Assembly (NCBI RefSeq): GCF_026239655.1
Contig: NZ_JAPIVO010000001.1
Coordinates: 434,001-498,000 of the forward strand
Origin: Pedobacter sp. MR2016-24
Lineage (GTDB): Bacteria > Bacteroidota > Bacteroidia > Sphingobacteriales > Sphingobacteriaceae
Length of the DNA stretch: 64,000 nt
Reading direction: 5' to 3'
The notes below the pieces were generated by a model. The model searched no databases. It worked only from the letters and a program-made list of their open reading frames with translations, and had not been told where the DNA came from. The translations under genes were made by a program, and so were the position numbers. Shown one piece after another: positions 41,861 through 50,555 of this stretch; the first letter of the stretch is position 1, and every line of letters starts with the position of its first letter.

Positions 41861-43360
41861 TTATCTGAAATCAATGTCATCCTCTTCATCTTCTCCAAGC
41901 TCTGTATTAAACAGGCTGTCGAACATGTCAGAAAAACCAAAACCACTCTCCAGGTATTTTTTATTGAGCTGAGAATATTCTGCCAAACCATGTAATACAA
42001 ATTCCATTAAAAGCAATGTCTGATTTGCACTGAGTTTAGGGTGGAATTTTTTCACAAGATCATACAGTCCTTCTACCTGCATTAATTCTTTTTTATACTG
42101 TGCGGCAGTCAGGTTATCAGCAATATCTAAGGTGTTTCCGTCCGTGAACCAGTCAGTTATTTTTAAATATGGATTTACAGCTTTGCTTTTCTTAGCTTTC
42201 TCCGGATCAGGGAAGTAGCGGCCGAAGAGACTTTTTATGGCTTTACCAATTAACGTATTGGCCACTTTAGCAGGTCCTTCCAGTTCGCCTTCATACACCA
42301 GTTCAATTTTTCCCGTTACTGCCGGAATTATACCTGTAAGGTCAGACAATCTGACGAAAGTACTTTTTTCCCGGTTGATTAACATTCTGCGCTCTGCAGA
42401 ACTGATCAGGTTTTCATATGCAGAGATTGTTAGCCTGGCGGATACGCCGGACTTCTGATCTATGAACTCACTTTTACGCGCTTCAAAAGCGACCTGTTCA
42501 ACAAGATCTTTAACCAGTCCGTCTGCTTCAACTGTTAGCTTCTGATCTTCTGTGATTTTTGCTTCCTGGAACGTGATTTTCCTAGAAATAGCAATGTTTT
42601 TAGGATAGTGGGTAAGAATCTGACTTTCAATCCTGTCTTTTAGTGGTGTTACAATAGAACCCCTGTTTGTATAATCTTCCGGATTGGCTGTAAATACGAA
42701 TTGAACATCCAAAGGTAAACGCAGTTTAAAACCTCTGATCTGGATATCTTTTTCCTGTAACATATTAAACAATGCTACCTGGATACGCGCCTGGAGATCG
42801 GGTAATTCATTGATAACAAAAATGCTGCGGTGTGCCCTTGGTATGAGTCCGAAATGGATCACGCGTTCATCATTATAAGTTAATTTTAATGTAGCGGCTT
42901 TGATAGGATCAACATCACCAATTAGGTCGGCCACAGTTACATCCGGAGTAGCCAGTTTCTCTGTATAACGATCAGAACGGTGTTGCCAGCTAATTGGCGT
43001 ATTGTCACCATGCAGCGCAATTTCCTGATGTGCAAACCATGAAATTGGATTCAGTGGATCATCGAATATTTCACTGCCCGTTACATAAGGAATGTATTCA
43101 TCCAACAGGTTAACCATTAATCTGGCTATACGTGTTTTAGCCTGACCACGTAAACCTAATAACAGGATGTTGTGCCTTGATAAAATAGCAGTTTGTAGTT
43201 CGGGAATAACAGTTTCATCATATCCTAAGATACCTTCAAAACCTGCATCTTTATTTTGCAGCTGAAGGATAAGATTTTTACGTAATTCATCTTTTACAGT
43301 TAATGAGATATAGTTTGAGGCCTTTAATTCGCCAAGAGTTTTGATTGAGTTGTGCTCCAT
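41861..43360 (-). CDS. MoxR/magnesium-chelatase-like AAA+ ATPase
   Basis: A 499-residue AAA+ protein. The Walker A region is LLLGLRGQAKTRIARLM. The Walker B region is SIFVINELPDL, where the usual DE reads NE. The sensor region contains VQFVFTANPEDYTNRGSIVTPLKDRIESQI. The N for D exchange is, as far as I recall, normal in this Bacteroidota subfamily. It pairs with the VWA-domain gene 18 bases upstream, the typical MoxR-VWA chaperone pair that inserts cofactors or remodels membrane or periplasmic complexes. No target is encoded next to it. ATP hydrolysis may be slow because of the altered Walker B. Confidence 0.88.
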   Translation of the reverse strand: MEHNSIKTLGELKASNYISLTVKDELRKNLILQLQNKDAGFEGILGYDETVIPELQTAILSRHNILLLGLRGQAKTRIARLMVNLLDEYIPYVTGSEIFDDPLNPISWFAHQEIALHGDNTPISWQHRSDRYTEKLATPDVTVADLIGDVDPIKAATLKLTYNDERVIHFGLIPRAHRSIFVINELPDLQARIQVALFNMLQEKDIQIRGFKLRLPLDVQFVFTANPEDYTNRGSIVTPLKDRIESQILTHYPKNIAISRKITFQEAKITEDQKLTVEADGLVKDLVEQVAFEARKSEFIDQKSGVSARLTISAYENLISSAERRMLINREKSTFVRLSDLTGIIPAVTGKIELVYEGELEGPAKVANTLIGKAIKSLFGRYFPDPEKAKKSKAVNPYLKITDWFTDGNTLDIADNLTAAQYKKELMQVEGLYDLVKKFHPKLSANQTLLLMEFVLHGLAEYSQLNKKYLESGFGFSDMFDSLFNTELGEDEEDDIDFR

Positions 43361-43378
43361 ATGATTGATCTGTCCGGA

Positions 43379-44476
43379 TTAGCGAACTGTTTTTCTTCTG
43401 TTTTTTATATAATCTTCAAAAATATATTCTCCAAGGCCGGTTAGAGAACTGTAGAAGGCTCTTCCGCCATTTGTTTGTGTGAACTCTCGTACAAATTGCT
43501 GCAGATAAGGGTCCTGTGCAATCATAAACGTAGTGATAGGTATTTTTAGACGTTTACATTGGGCGGCCATGTTTAGGGTTTTATTGATCACCTTTCTATC
43601 CAGACCCATACTGTTCTTATAATAACGGCCATTTTCTTTCAGGCAGGTTGGCTTGCCGTCCGTAATCATAAAAATTTGTTTGTTATGCGTTTTACGACGA
43701 CGAAGTAAGTCGGCCGCCAGCTCCAGTCCCGCCAAAGTATTGGTGTGATACGGGCCTACCTGCAGATAAGGAAGATCCTTAACCGTGATCGGCCATGCAT
43801 CATTACCGAATACCACAATATCAAGTGTGTCTTTAGGGTAACGCGTTTTAATCAATTCGGCAAGTGCCATGGCAACCTTTTTGGCAGGTGTGATACGGTC
43901 TTCACCATACAAGATCATAGAGTGAGAGATGTCTATCATCAATACCGTGGAAGTCAGTGTTTTGAAATCTTTTTCTTCTACTTCCAGATCCCTTTCTGTT
44001 AATGTGAAGTTCCCTATCCCATGGTTGATCTGCGCATTCTGTATAGAAGCGGTCATATCAATCTGATCCAGACTGTCGCCAAATGAATATTCACGGCGAT
44101 CGGCATTTTTCTCTTCACCAATTCCGGAGGTATTGCTATTGTGATTACCCTTGCCCGCTTTTTTAAGCTGGCCGAAGATCTCTTCCAATGCCGATTTACG
44201 AATGGTCTGCTCTGTTTTGGAAGTAATCTCAACTCCGCCATCCTTTGAATTTTCTTTGAGATAGCCCTTTTCTTTAAGGTCATCAATAAAATCGCCCATT
44301 CCGTATTCGCCGGTGGTAAATTTGTATTGCTTATCCAGTTCATTCATCCAGGCGAGCGTTTCACCCGCATCGCCGGCAGTATAATTCAATAACTGCGTAA
44401 ATAACTTGAGCAAGTCATCGAAGCCACCCTTAGGGAGGTCATCAGGCTGATAATTAGAAAAATGGAAACCTTTCAT
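43379..44476 (-). CDS. VWA domain-containing protein
   Basis: A 365-residue soluble protein with a C-terminal von Willebrand A domain (about 165-350). The MIDAS motif DISHSM appears in TVLMIDISHSMILYGEDRITPAKK, and further metal-site residues lie in IFMITDGKPTC. The N-terminal half is charged and helical. In MoxR pairs the VWA protein acts as the adaptor that links the ATPase to the client. It lies 18 bases before the MoxR-like gene and is the first gene of that operon. Confidence 0.88.
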   Translation of the reverse strand: MKGFHFSNYQPDDLPKGGFDDLLKLFTQLLNYTAGDAGETLAWMNELDKQYKFTTGEYGMGDFIDDLKEKGYLKENSKDGGVEITSKTEQTIRKSALEEIFGQLKKAGKGNHNSNTSGIGEEKNADRREYSFGDSLDQIDMTASIQNAQINHGIGNFTLTERDLEVEEKDFKTLTSTVLMIDISHSMILYGEDRITPAKKVAMALAELIKTRYPKDTLDIVVFGNDAWPITVKDLPYLQVGPYHTNTLAGLELAADLLRRRKTHNKQIFMITDGKPTCLKENGRYYKNSMGLDRKVINKTLNMAAQCKRLKIPITTFMIAQDPYLQQFVREFTQTNGGRAFYSSLTGLGEYIFEDYIKNRRKTVR

Positions 44477-44600
44477 ATCTTTATATTAACGGAATACCGA
44501 AGATAAAAGTTTGTAGAAGGACTAATGTTACTTACTTGTCAAAATACGAGGGTAAAAAAAAGACAAATGCCTTTTAGCATCACCATTGTGCTTATTTTCT

Positions 44601-45485
44601 CTAAACTTTCGGATAACCTTTGGCAAGCGCCTCATTCGCCCTTTTTACGGCTAATTTTTCTCTGAATTTAGCATAGGGTGCTTTCAAAGCCATTTTTAAT
44701 ATACTATCCAAACCGCCTTTTATGGCCAGGTTAAACACACTCTGGGCTTTTCTGACTAATGAAGCATCCCATGCCCTAAGGCTTAGGGAAAATGAGCCAT
44801 CCAGGTATTTCATCCAGTGCCACATTCCTGTAGGCATAAAAAGTGTGTCTCCATGTTCCAGAAAAACTTCATAACCCTCCACTCCCCTTAATGCCGGGAA
44901 TTTGTCAAAATCAGGGTTGGCAACATCGTAGTCCTCCAGGGCATAAGTGGCATTAGGGATACAATATAAGCGCTCTTTCCATTTATTGTCAAACAATATA
45001 ATGTGCTTTCTGCCGCCAAAATGGGTGTGGAACAGGTGGGGCAGATCGATATCATAATGCAGAAAGGTTACAGAATTAGATCCTCCAAAGAACATGGCGG
45101 GCATACTCTCAATGAAACCACCCATTAACTCCTTAGGGAGCACAATATCTTTAATGAGCGAGGGAACGTGCTTAAAAAGATTAAAGAAAAATATGCGGAG
45201 CTCTGTAGGTTCTGATTTAATCAGGTCCAGATATGCTCCGAAACGCATGTGTGCCGCTGCAGAATTGATCGGTTTTGAAGGGTCGACTTTGGCATTATCA
45301 TACAGCGGGACTTCGAGTTCCCCTGCTATTTCTTTTAGATAGTCTGTAGTCCATTTCTCTCTGGCAGGCCAGTTTCTGGTGAGTCCTTTAATAATTAAAG
45401 GTTTCCTTGGGCTTAAATAATTTTTTTTAAAATCTTCAGGACTGATGTTCTCAACGGTATCTACCGGCTTTAGTATAAAGCTCAT
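44601..45485 (-). CDS. Cupin-like (JmjC-type) Fe(II)/2-oxoglutarate oxygenase, copy A
   Basis: A 294-residue protein of the cupin_8/JmjC-like group. The iron triad is visible as His143 and Asp145 (FLHYDIDL) and His223 (MWHWMKY), and the nearby GRKHIILF suggests Lys for 2-oxoglutarate binding. The N-terminal PLIIKGLTRNWPAREKW matches the usual helix before the double-stranded beta helix. It is closely related to the next upstream gene (45566-46447) with the same length and motif spacing, so the two arose by tandem duplication. Substrates, possibly protein side chains or small molecules, are unknown. Confidence 0.85.
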   Translation of the reverse strand: MSFILKPVDTVENISPEDFKKNYLSPRKPLIIKGLTRNWPAREKWTTDYLKEIAGELEVPLYDNAKVDPSKPINSAAAHMRFGAYLDLIKSEPTELRIFFFNLFKHVPSLIKDIVLPKELMGGFIESMPAMFFGGSNSVTFLHYDIDLPHLFHTHFGGRKHIILFDNKWKERLYCIPNATYALEDYDVANPDFDKFPALRGVEGYEVFLEHGDTLFMPTGMWHWMKYLDGSFSLSLRAWDASLVRKAQSVFNLAIKGGLDSILKMALKAPYAKFREKLAVKRANEALAKGYPKV

Positions 45486-45565
45486 AATAAGAAATGCTCT
45501 TGTTTGAGAACAAAAGTGTAAATTAATTATTACTTATTAACATAAAAAGGGAGCAGGAGATCCTT

Positions 45566-46447
45566 TTATTCGGGAAGATGATTTTGAAGTGCTTTATTAG
45601 CCCGTTTAACTGCCAGCTTTTCTTTCCATGTCATATATTTTTCCCTGAAATTGGCTTTCATGAAATCATCAAATTTGCGCTGTACTGTCAGGTTAAATAA
45701 ACTTCTTGCTTTTACTGCCCAGGATTTATCCCATGCCCTCAGGCTGATCGAAAATGAACCGTCCAGATATTTCATCCAATGCCAGTAACCAGTCGGCATA
45801 AAGAGCGTGTCGCCATGTTCCAGGAAGCCCTCCACGCCTTTAATCCCTTTTAATGCAGGAAATTTGTCAAAGTCAGGTTGCTCAATATCATAATCTTCCA
45901 GTGCATAAGTGGCATATGGAATTTGATAAAGTCTTTCTTTCCACTTGTTTTCAAATAGAATGATGTGTTTTCTGCCGTTAAAATGAGTGTGAAAAATATG
46001 TGCAAGGTCGATATCGTAATGCAGGAAGGTAACTGATCCTTTACCCCCGAAAAACATATTTGGATAGCTGTCAAGAAAACCGCCCATCAGACTTTTTGGA
46101 GCAATGTAATCTTTCAGTAAGTCAGGCGCATGTTTGATGGGGTCAAATAAAAATATACGAAGGTCTGTTGGCGTGCTGCTGATCAGGTCTATATAATCGG
46201 TAAATTTCATCTCTGCAGCAGCAGCATTAATCGGCTTTGAAGGATCTGCTTTAGAGCTATCATATAAAGGGACCATTCTATCACCCACAACACTTTTCAT
46301 ATAATCCATGGACCATTTTTCATAGGCAGGCCATGTTTTGGCCATGTTTTTAATGATCAAGGGCCTGCGCGCTTTCAGATAATTTTTTTCAAAATCTTCT
46401 TTAGAAATGTTATCTACGCAATCAATTTGAGCTAAATCAAACTTCAT
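45566..46447 (-). CDS. Cupin-like (JmjC-type) Fe(II)/2-oxoglutarate oxygenase, copy B
   Basis: A 293-residue paralogue of the downstream gene. The iron ligands appear in FLHYDIDLAHIFHTHF (His-x-Asp) and TGYWHWMKYLDGSFS (distal His), with the Lys-containing GRKHIILF in between. The N-terminal half contains RRPLIIKNMAKTWPAYEKW and VPLYDSSKADPSKPINAAAAEM. The two copies keep the catalytic core almost unchanged but differ in the region after residue 240. The genes are 80 bases apart, with no terminator between them. Confidence 0.85.
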   Translation of the reverse strand: MKFDLAQIDCVDNISKEDFEKNYLKARRPLIIKNMAKTWPAYEKWSMDYMKSVVGDRMVPLYDSSKADPSKPINAAAAEMKFTDYIDLISSTPTDLRIFLFDPIKHAPDLLKDYIAPKSLMGGFLDSYPNMFFGGKGSVTFLHYDIDLAHIFHTHFNGRKHIILFENKWKERLYQIPYATYALEDYDIEQPDFDKFPALKGIKGVEGFLEHGDTLFMPTGYWHWMKYLDGSFSISLRAWDKSWAVKARSLFNLTVQRKFDDFMKANFREKYMTWKEKLAVKRANKALQNHLPE

Positions 46448-46542
46448 GTTATGTTAATATAGTGTGAATTCAACGTAAAATTATGCAAAATACAATCTGG
46501 TATCCTATTAGGTTCCAATAAATATGGAATTCTGACAATAAA

Positions 46543-46570
46543 AAAACACAGCGGGTTGCTGTGTTCTTTT
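46543..46570 (-). terminator. Terminator of the fasciclin gene
   Basis: AACACAGC (46545-46552) pairs with GCTGTGTT (46558-46565). Read on the minus strand, the hairpin is followed by a T run, 27 bases after the fasciclin stop codon. It separates this gene from the cupin pair. Confidence 0.75.
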
Positions 46571-46591
46571 GTATTATTAAAGAAGGATGAA

Positions 46592-47143
46592 TTAGTTTGG
46601 CATCAACACTGTGTCTATTACGTGGATTACGCCATTTTTCTGCATTACGTTAGCAATTGTAACTGCTGCGGTACCACCTTTTTCATCAGTCAGAATGAGT
46701 TTACTGCCCTGCATAGATGCCCATAATTTGCCTCCGCTAACAGTTGTCAATTCGGCTTTTCCGTTTCCTGCTTTGATCGCTTTTGCGATTGTCTTAGCAT
46801 CCATTTTCCCGGCTACCACGTGATAGGTAAGAATTTTTGTCAGCATCTCTTTGTTTGCCGGTTTAAGCACTGTCTCAACTGTGCCTGCTGGCAATTTATC
46901 AAAAGCAGCATTTGTAGGTGCGAAAACAGTAAATGGGCCAGCTCCTTTTAAGGTTTCTACAAGACCTGCAGCTTTAACAGCAGCAACCAAAGTAGTGTGG
47001 TCTTTTGAATTTACGGCATTGTCAACAATGTCTTTTGCAGGATACATTTCTGCGCCACCAACCATAGGGTTTTTTTGTGCGTAAACTTGTGTGGAAAATG
47101 CCATAGCTACTAAGGCAATTACAGATAGAATAGTTCTTTTCAT
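46592..47143 (-). CDS. Fasciclin domain-containing exported protein
   Basis: A 183-residue protein with a signal peptide (MKRTILSVIALVAMAFSTQVYAQ) and one FAS1 domain (about 50-182). Typical FAS1 motifs are TLVAAVKAAGLVETLKGAGPFTVFAPTNAAFDKLP, LTKILTYHVVAGKM and NVMQKNGVIHVIDTVLMP. Such proteins are secreted or periplasmic adhesion or binding proteins. The family gives no definite function. It is flanked by a terminator on one side and by the SDR gene on the other, and is probably its own transcription unit. Confidence 0.9.
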   Translation of the reverse strand: MKRTILSVIALVAMAFSTQVYAQKNPMVGGAEMYPAKDIVDNAVNSKDHTTLVAAVKAAGLVETLKGAGPFTVFAPTNAAFDKLPAGTVETVLKPANKEMLTKILTYHVVAGKMDAKTIAKAIKAGNGKAELTTVSGGKLWASMQGSKLILTDEKGGTAAVTIANVMQKNGVIHVIDTVLMPN

Positions 47144-47191
47144 TTCTCGTTTTTATACCAGGAGATACGAAGAAGAACTGGTATCGGTTTT

Positions 47192-47980
47192 TTACAGGTT
47201 TATTTTCGATTTTCTGATATATTTTGAAAATCTTAAGGGGAAAAACCTTTTAAACAAAACGCCTTTTATCTCTTTTCCGCCGATATATACTTCTTCTTTA
47301 TTGTTTTTAATGGCGTCAATTATCTGACTGGCACAGGTGGCAGGTGACATGCCATTTTCCTGGTTTTGGTCCATCACATCATGTTTACTGCCGTCTGCCG
47401 TTAGCGCATTTAGTGATATATTAGTTTTGATATAGCCCGGGCAGATGAGTGAAATATTGATGTTCTTATCGGCCACCTCTGCGCGTAAAGAGTCGAAATA
47501 ACCATGTAATGCATGTTTTGACGCTGCATATGCAGAACGGTGCGGAGTGCCGAATTTCCCCACAACACTGCTGATACATGCTATCTGGCCATTTCCTTTT
47601 GCGATCATGCCAGGCAGTACAGCTTTACTTAAGGCTACTGTGCCCCAGAAATTGATGTTCATAATTTTCTGTTCAACTTCAATAGCTGTTTCCAGTGCCA
47701 GGGCACGCTGGGTAATGCCGCCGCTATTGATCAGTAAATCAATTTGTCCGAATATTTTTTCCGCCGCCGCTGCTTTATCGACCAGCTGACCTGTCTCTTC
47801 CAGATCCAGTGAAAGTACATGAACATTGATCTGGTTTTTGCAATTCATTTTTACCCTGAAAAGCTCGTCTCTGTTTCTTGCGGATATAATCAATTTTGCA
47901 CCAGCACTGTTATAGGCGTATACCAATGCTTCTCCGATGCCTGAAGAAGCGCCTGTGATCCATACTACTTTATTCTTCAT
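47192..47980 (-). CDS. SDR family oxidoreductase
   Basis: A 262-residue Rossmann-fold short-chain dehydrogenase. The cofactor motif is TGASSGIGEAL (about 8-18), followed by the NSGG motif at INSGGITQRA. The catalytic Ser is in ISSVVGKFG and the YxxxK motif is YAASK. The substrate is not predictable. The next gene upstream on the same strand is hemW, 15 bases away, so the two probably share a transcript. Confidence 0.9.
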   Translation of the reverse strand: MKNKVVWITGASSGIGEALVYAYNSAGAKLIISARNRDELFRVKMNCKNQINVHVLSLDLEETGQLVDKAAAAEKIFGQIDLLINSGGITQRALALETAIEVEQKIMNINFWGTVALSKAVLPGMIAKGNGQIACISSVVGKFGTPHRSAYAASKHALHGYFDSLRAEVADKNINISLICPGYIKTNISLNALTADGSKHDVMDQNQENGMSPATCASQIIDAIKNNKEEVYIGGKEIKGVLFKRFFPLRFSKYIRKSKINL

Positions 47981-47995
47981 GTAAATCTTATTTAA

Positions 47996-49135
47996 TTAAG
48001 AGGATTGCTCGTCGATCATAAACAGCTCTGAAGCAATGTAATCTGCGAATAACTTTCCTTCCTGAGTCAGAATTAGTTTGTCATTCTCGTTATTCAGCCA
48101 CCCTCTTTGTATAAAAGGTTTGATATTTTTCATTGTATCCGAGATAAATACTTTCCCGAAATCATTTGCTATTTTATGTAAATCTGTGCCCCACATGGTC
48201 CGAAGGGAAGTCATCACGTACTCATTAAATCTATCGTAGATATTTAGCTCCTCAGTTGTTTCCGCTAATTGGTTTAGTGCAAGCTGCTGCAGGTATTTCG
48301 CATTATTCGCAATATTCAGATACCTGATATTACTATTAAATCCGTGTGCAGAGGGACCTATGCCCAAATATGGAACACCTCTCCAATAGTTTGTATTGTG
48401 GATGGCATGTGATCCGGGCAAACTAAAATTAGAGATTTCATAGTGATCAAAGCCTGCTCTTCCCAGCTGATCAATCAAATAAATAAACTGAGCTGCACTT
48501 TGCTCATCATTTACCGGGATTTGTTTCCCTTTTTTTATGGCAGCAGCAAGTGCTGTGCGCGGTTCTACTGTTAATGAATAGGCTGAGATGTGTGGCGTTG
48601 CCAGGCTAATAGCTTTATTGATGTTTTGCTGCCACTTCTCATCTGTAAGCAGTGGATATCCGTAAATGAGATCAATGCTAAGGTTTTCAAAACCTGCATC
48701 CTGACTTCTTTTGATACAGGTTTCTGCTTCCGTAGCGTTATGAGCCCTGTTCATCCAGACCAGATCTTCGTTAAAAAAAGATTGTACTCCTATGCTGAAC
48801 CGGTTTACCGGTAACTGGCGTAACTCTGCTATTTTCTTTGCATCAAGATCATCCGGATTGGTTTCAATCGTGATCTCCGCATCAGCGGCTATGGAAAAAT
48901 GTGTAGTAAGGGTGTTAAATATTTTATCAAGTGAAGCTTTTGGTAAGACAGACGGGGTGCCACCGCCCAGGTATATACTCCCCACCTGTTCCGTGATCCT
49001 ATTTTTCTTGAGTATAATTTCCTTGCAAATCGCATCCGTCATTTCATCAACGTATTTAAGAGAAGTACTGAAATGAAAGTCGCAGTAAGTACATGCCTGC
49101 TTGCAAAAAGGTATATGGATGTAAATTCCTGCCAT
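47996..49135 (-). CDS. hemW: Radical SAM heme chaperone HemW
   Basis: A 379-residue radical SAM protein. The cluster motif CKQACTYC gives Cys11, Cys15 and Cys18 (CxxxCxxC), and the GGGTPS motif follows near residues 57-62. The C-terminal HemW-like domain contains YEISNFSLPGSHAIHNTNYWRGVPYLGIGPSAHGF. HemW binds heme and delivers it to respiratory enzymes, so it fits the other heme genes here. It lacks the extra Cys typical of coproporphyrinogen dehydrogenase HemN. The start is very close to a -7 element. Confidence 0.9.
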   Translation of the reverse strand: MAGIYIHIPFCKQACTYCDFHFSTSLKYVDEMTDAICKEIILKKNRITEQVGSIYLGGGTPSVLPKASLDKIFNTLTTHFSIAADAEITIETNPDDLDAKKIAELRQLPVNRFSIGVQSFFNEDLVWMNRAHNATEAETCIKRSQDAGFENLSIDLIYGYPLLTDEKWQQNINKAISLATPHISAYSLTVEPRTALAAAIKKGKQIPVNDEQSAAQFIYLIDQLGRAGFDHYEISNFSLPGSHAIHNTNYWRGVPYLGIGPSAHGFNSNIRYLNIANNAKYLQQLALNQLAETTEELNIYDRFNEYVMTSLRTMWGTDLHKIANDFGKVFISDTMKNIKPFIQRGWLNNENDKLILTQEGKLFADYIASELFMIDEQSS

Positions 49136-49139
49136 CTGC

Positions 49140-49147
49140 CAAAGGTA
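49140..49147 (-). promoter_or_regulatory. Candidate -7 promoter element of hemW (TACCTTTG)
   Basis: On the minus strand TACCTTTG matches TAnnTTTG, and its last base lies only four bases before the hemW ATG. A transcript starting at the usual distance would have almost no leader. No -33 TTG is evident, so this is a weak call. Confidence 0.35.
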
Positions 49148-49323
49148 AGTTATAAAAATAAATTTTAAGATAAAGGATAAGTAAGGTCATCGATTTACTT
49201 TTATAGGTCTTTTGTAAACCTACACCTTTACTTATCGTTGAACGCTGAATGATTATATGATATATGTAAGATGATATCTTCGTCAGGGAATAACATGACA
49301 TTGAAGTACCATTAGTTTGTTTT

Positions 49324-49378
49324 ACCAAACCAGTATCAAACCAATGTCTGGCCAATGGCAGACCAATGTGTGACCAAT
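49324..49378. repeat. Five tandem imperfect 11-bp repeats
   Basis: Units at 49324, 49335, 49346, 49357 and 49368 are each 11 bp, ending in CCAAT (CCAGT in the first). Read on the minus strand the core is ATTGGTCnGnC. The array lies in the 427-base gap between hemW and the DUF4271 gene (49136-49562), which otherwise appears AT-rich and non-coding. The period is close to one helical turn. There is no spacer structure, so it is not CRISPR. Function is unknown. Confidence 0.7.
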
Positions 49379-49562
49379 ATAACCGCGAGCCCCGATCTTA
49401 GACCAAATCTGTGTCTTCTCTTAAATAATAAATACCCTGCAATCAAATATAGACTACTGTATTTTACCCGATAATTTCAATTTTGCGTTGTCGGATGCTG
49501 TATTTAAACATAAATAATGCCTTAATTTGTACAAAATATCCCGAACAGTAGCGATCTGATCA

Positions 49563-50546
49563 ATGTATAAACACTTTTTTGTTTTTTTTCTTCTGTACGT
49601 TATAGGATTTAGCGATTGCTTTGCACAGCAGGTACCGGTTTCTGCGGATTCTGTAGTTGCGCCAAGAGTTTACAAACCACGCTTCCGGCGCGATTCGGCA
49701 TTTCTGGTCAGACAGAAGTTCGTTACAGATTCAATTATGACCCATACCTGGATACTGCCGGATTCATTAATTAACAAACACTATCTGATAGACAGTATTC
49801 TTAAAGCTAATGTTTTCGAAAAGCTGGATCTGGATGCCTGGTTCAAAAAGTATGGGAAATATAAAAAAGAAAGTAAATTCAGGATAGGTAATACACTCGT
49901 TAAGGGAAAGGTTTGGGTTTTAGGATTTATCGCATTGTTATTGGTGGTATTTGCGATATTGAGAATTTCGTTCGCAAAACAGTTGCAGGGAATTGTGCAG
50001 GCCTTTTACAGTAACCGGGGATTAAATAATCTGAATAAGGAGGATAATGCATTTACATCCTGGCCGTTTTTATTGTTATTCATTCAGTTCGGCTTTACAA
50101 TAGGTATGTTTTTTTACCTTGTTGCACAATATTATCAGCTGGCTTATGTTCATCAGGGATTTAGTTTTTTTGTCAGTATTTCTGTCCTGATTGTAGGCTT
50201 ATATGCGCTCAAGATCATACTGCTCAGGGTACTCGGACACCTGTTTAATATCCAAAAACCAGTGCATGAATACATCTCTATATTATATTTGAGTTATTTT
50301 AACATTTCTTTAATCTTCATTCCCCTGGTGGTTGCTTTTGCCTTATCACCACTCAAATATGGTATATATTACATAGTTATCTCGTTTGTGCTTCTTGCAC
50401 TAATCTTCACCTTCCAATTTATTAGGGCGGGAGTAAATATTTTATCTCATTATCGGTTTTCAAAAGTCTATTTATTTATGTACTTTTGTGCCCTCGAAAT
50501 ATGTCCTATTTTGATATTAATCAAGGCAATAGGATTTGAGCTGTAA
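49563..50546 (+). CDS. DUF4271 family membrane protein
   Basis: A 327-residue protein with a signal peptide (ending CFAQQ), a basic soluble stretch (about 25-115), and about six membrane helices in the C-terminal two thirds. LLRVLGHLFNIQKPVHEYISILYLSYFN and GVNILSHYRFSKVYLFMYFCALEICPILILIKAI match the Bacteroidota family DUF4271. Function is not established. It lies 9 bases before hemD, a common arrangement in this group, and precedes the gldKLMN cluster. Confidence 0.82.
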   Translation: MYKHFFVFFLLYVIGFSDCFAQQVPVSADSVVAPRVYKPRFRRDSAFLVRQKFVTDSIMTHTWILPDSLINKHYLIDSILKANVFEKLDLDAWFKKYGKYKKESKFRIGNTLVKGKVWVLGFIALLLVVFAILRISFAKQLQGIVQAFYSNRGLNNLNKEDNAFTSWPFLLLFIQFGFTIGMFFYLVAQYYQLAYVHQGFSFFVSISVLIVGLYALKIILLRVLGHLFNIQKPVHEYISILYLSYFNISLIFIPLVVAFALSPLKYGIYYIVISFVLLALIFTFQFIRAGVNILSHYRFSKVYLFMYFCALEICPILILIKAIGFEL

Positions 50547-50555
50547 CTAGGTAAA

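Noticed and set aside
47155..47184. Inverted repeat ATACCAG/CTGGTAT as a terminator of the SDR gene
   Set aside because: It has only a 7-bp stem with a 16-base loop, and it lies upstream of the fasciclin start rather than directly after a transcript with a T run.
49056..49355. A 99-residue minus-strand open reading frame over the start of hemW and the 11-bp repeat region
   Set aside because: It runs through the hemW start in another frame and its N-terminal part is translated repeat DNA; no domain or signal is present.
49324..49378. CRISPR array
   Set aside because: Units are 11 bp, contiguous and without spacers, and no cas genes are nearby.
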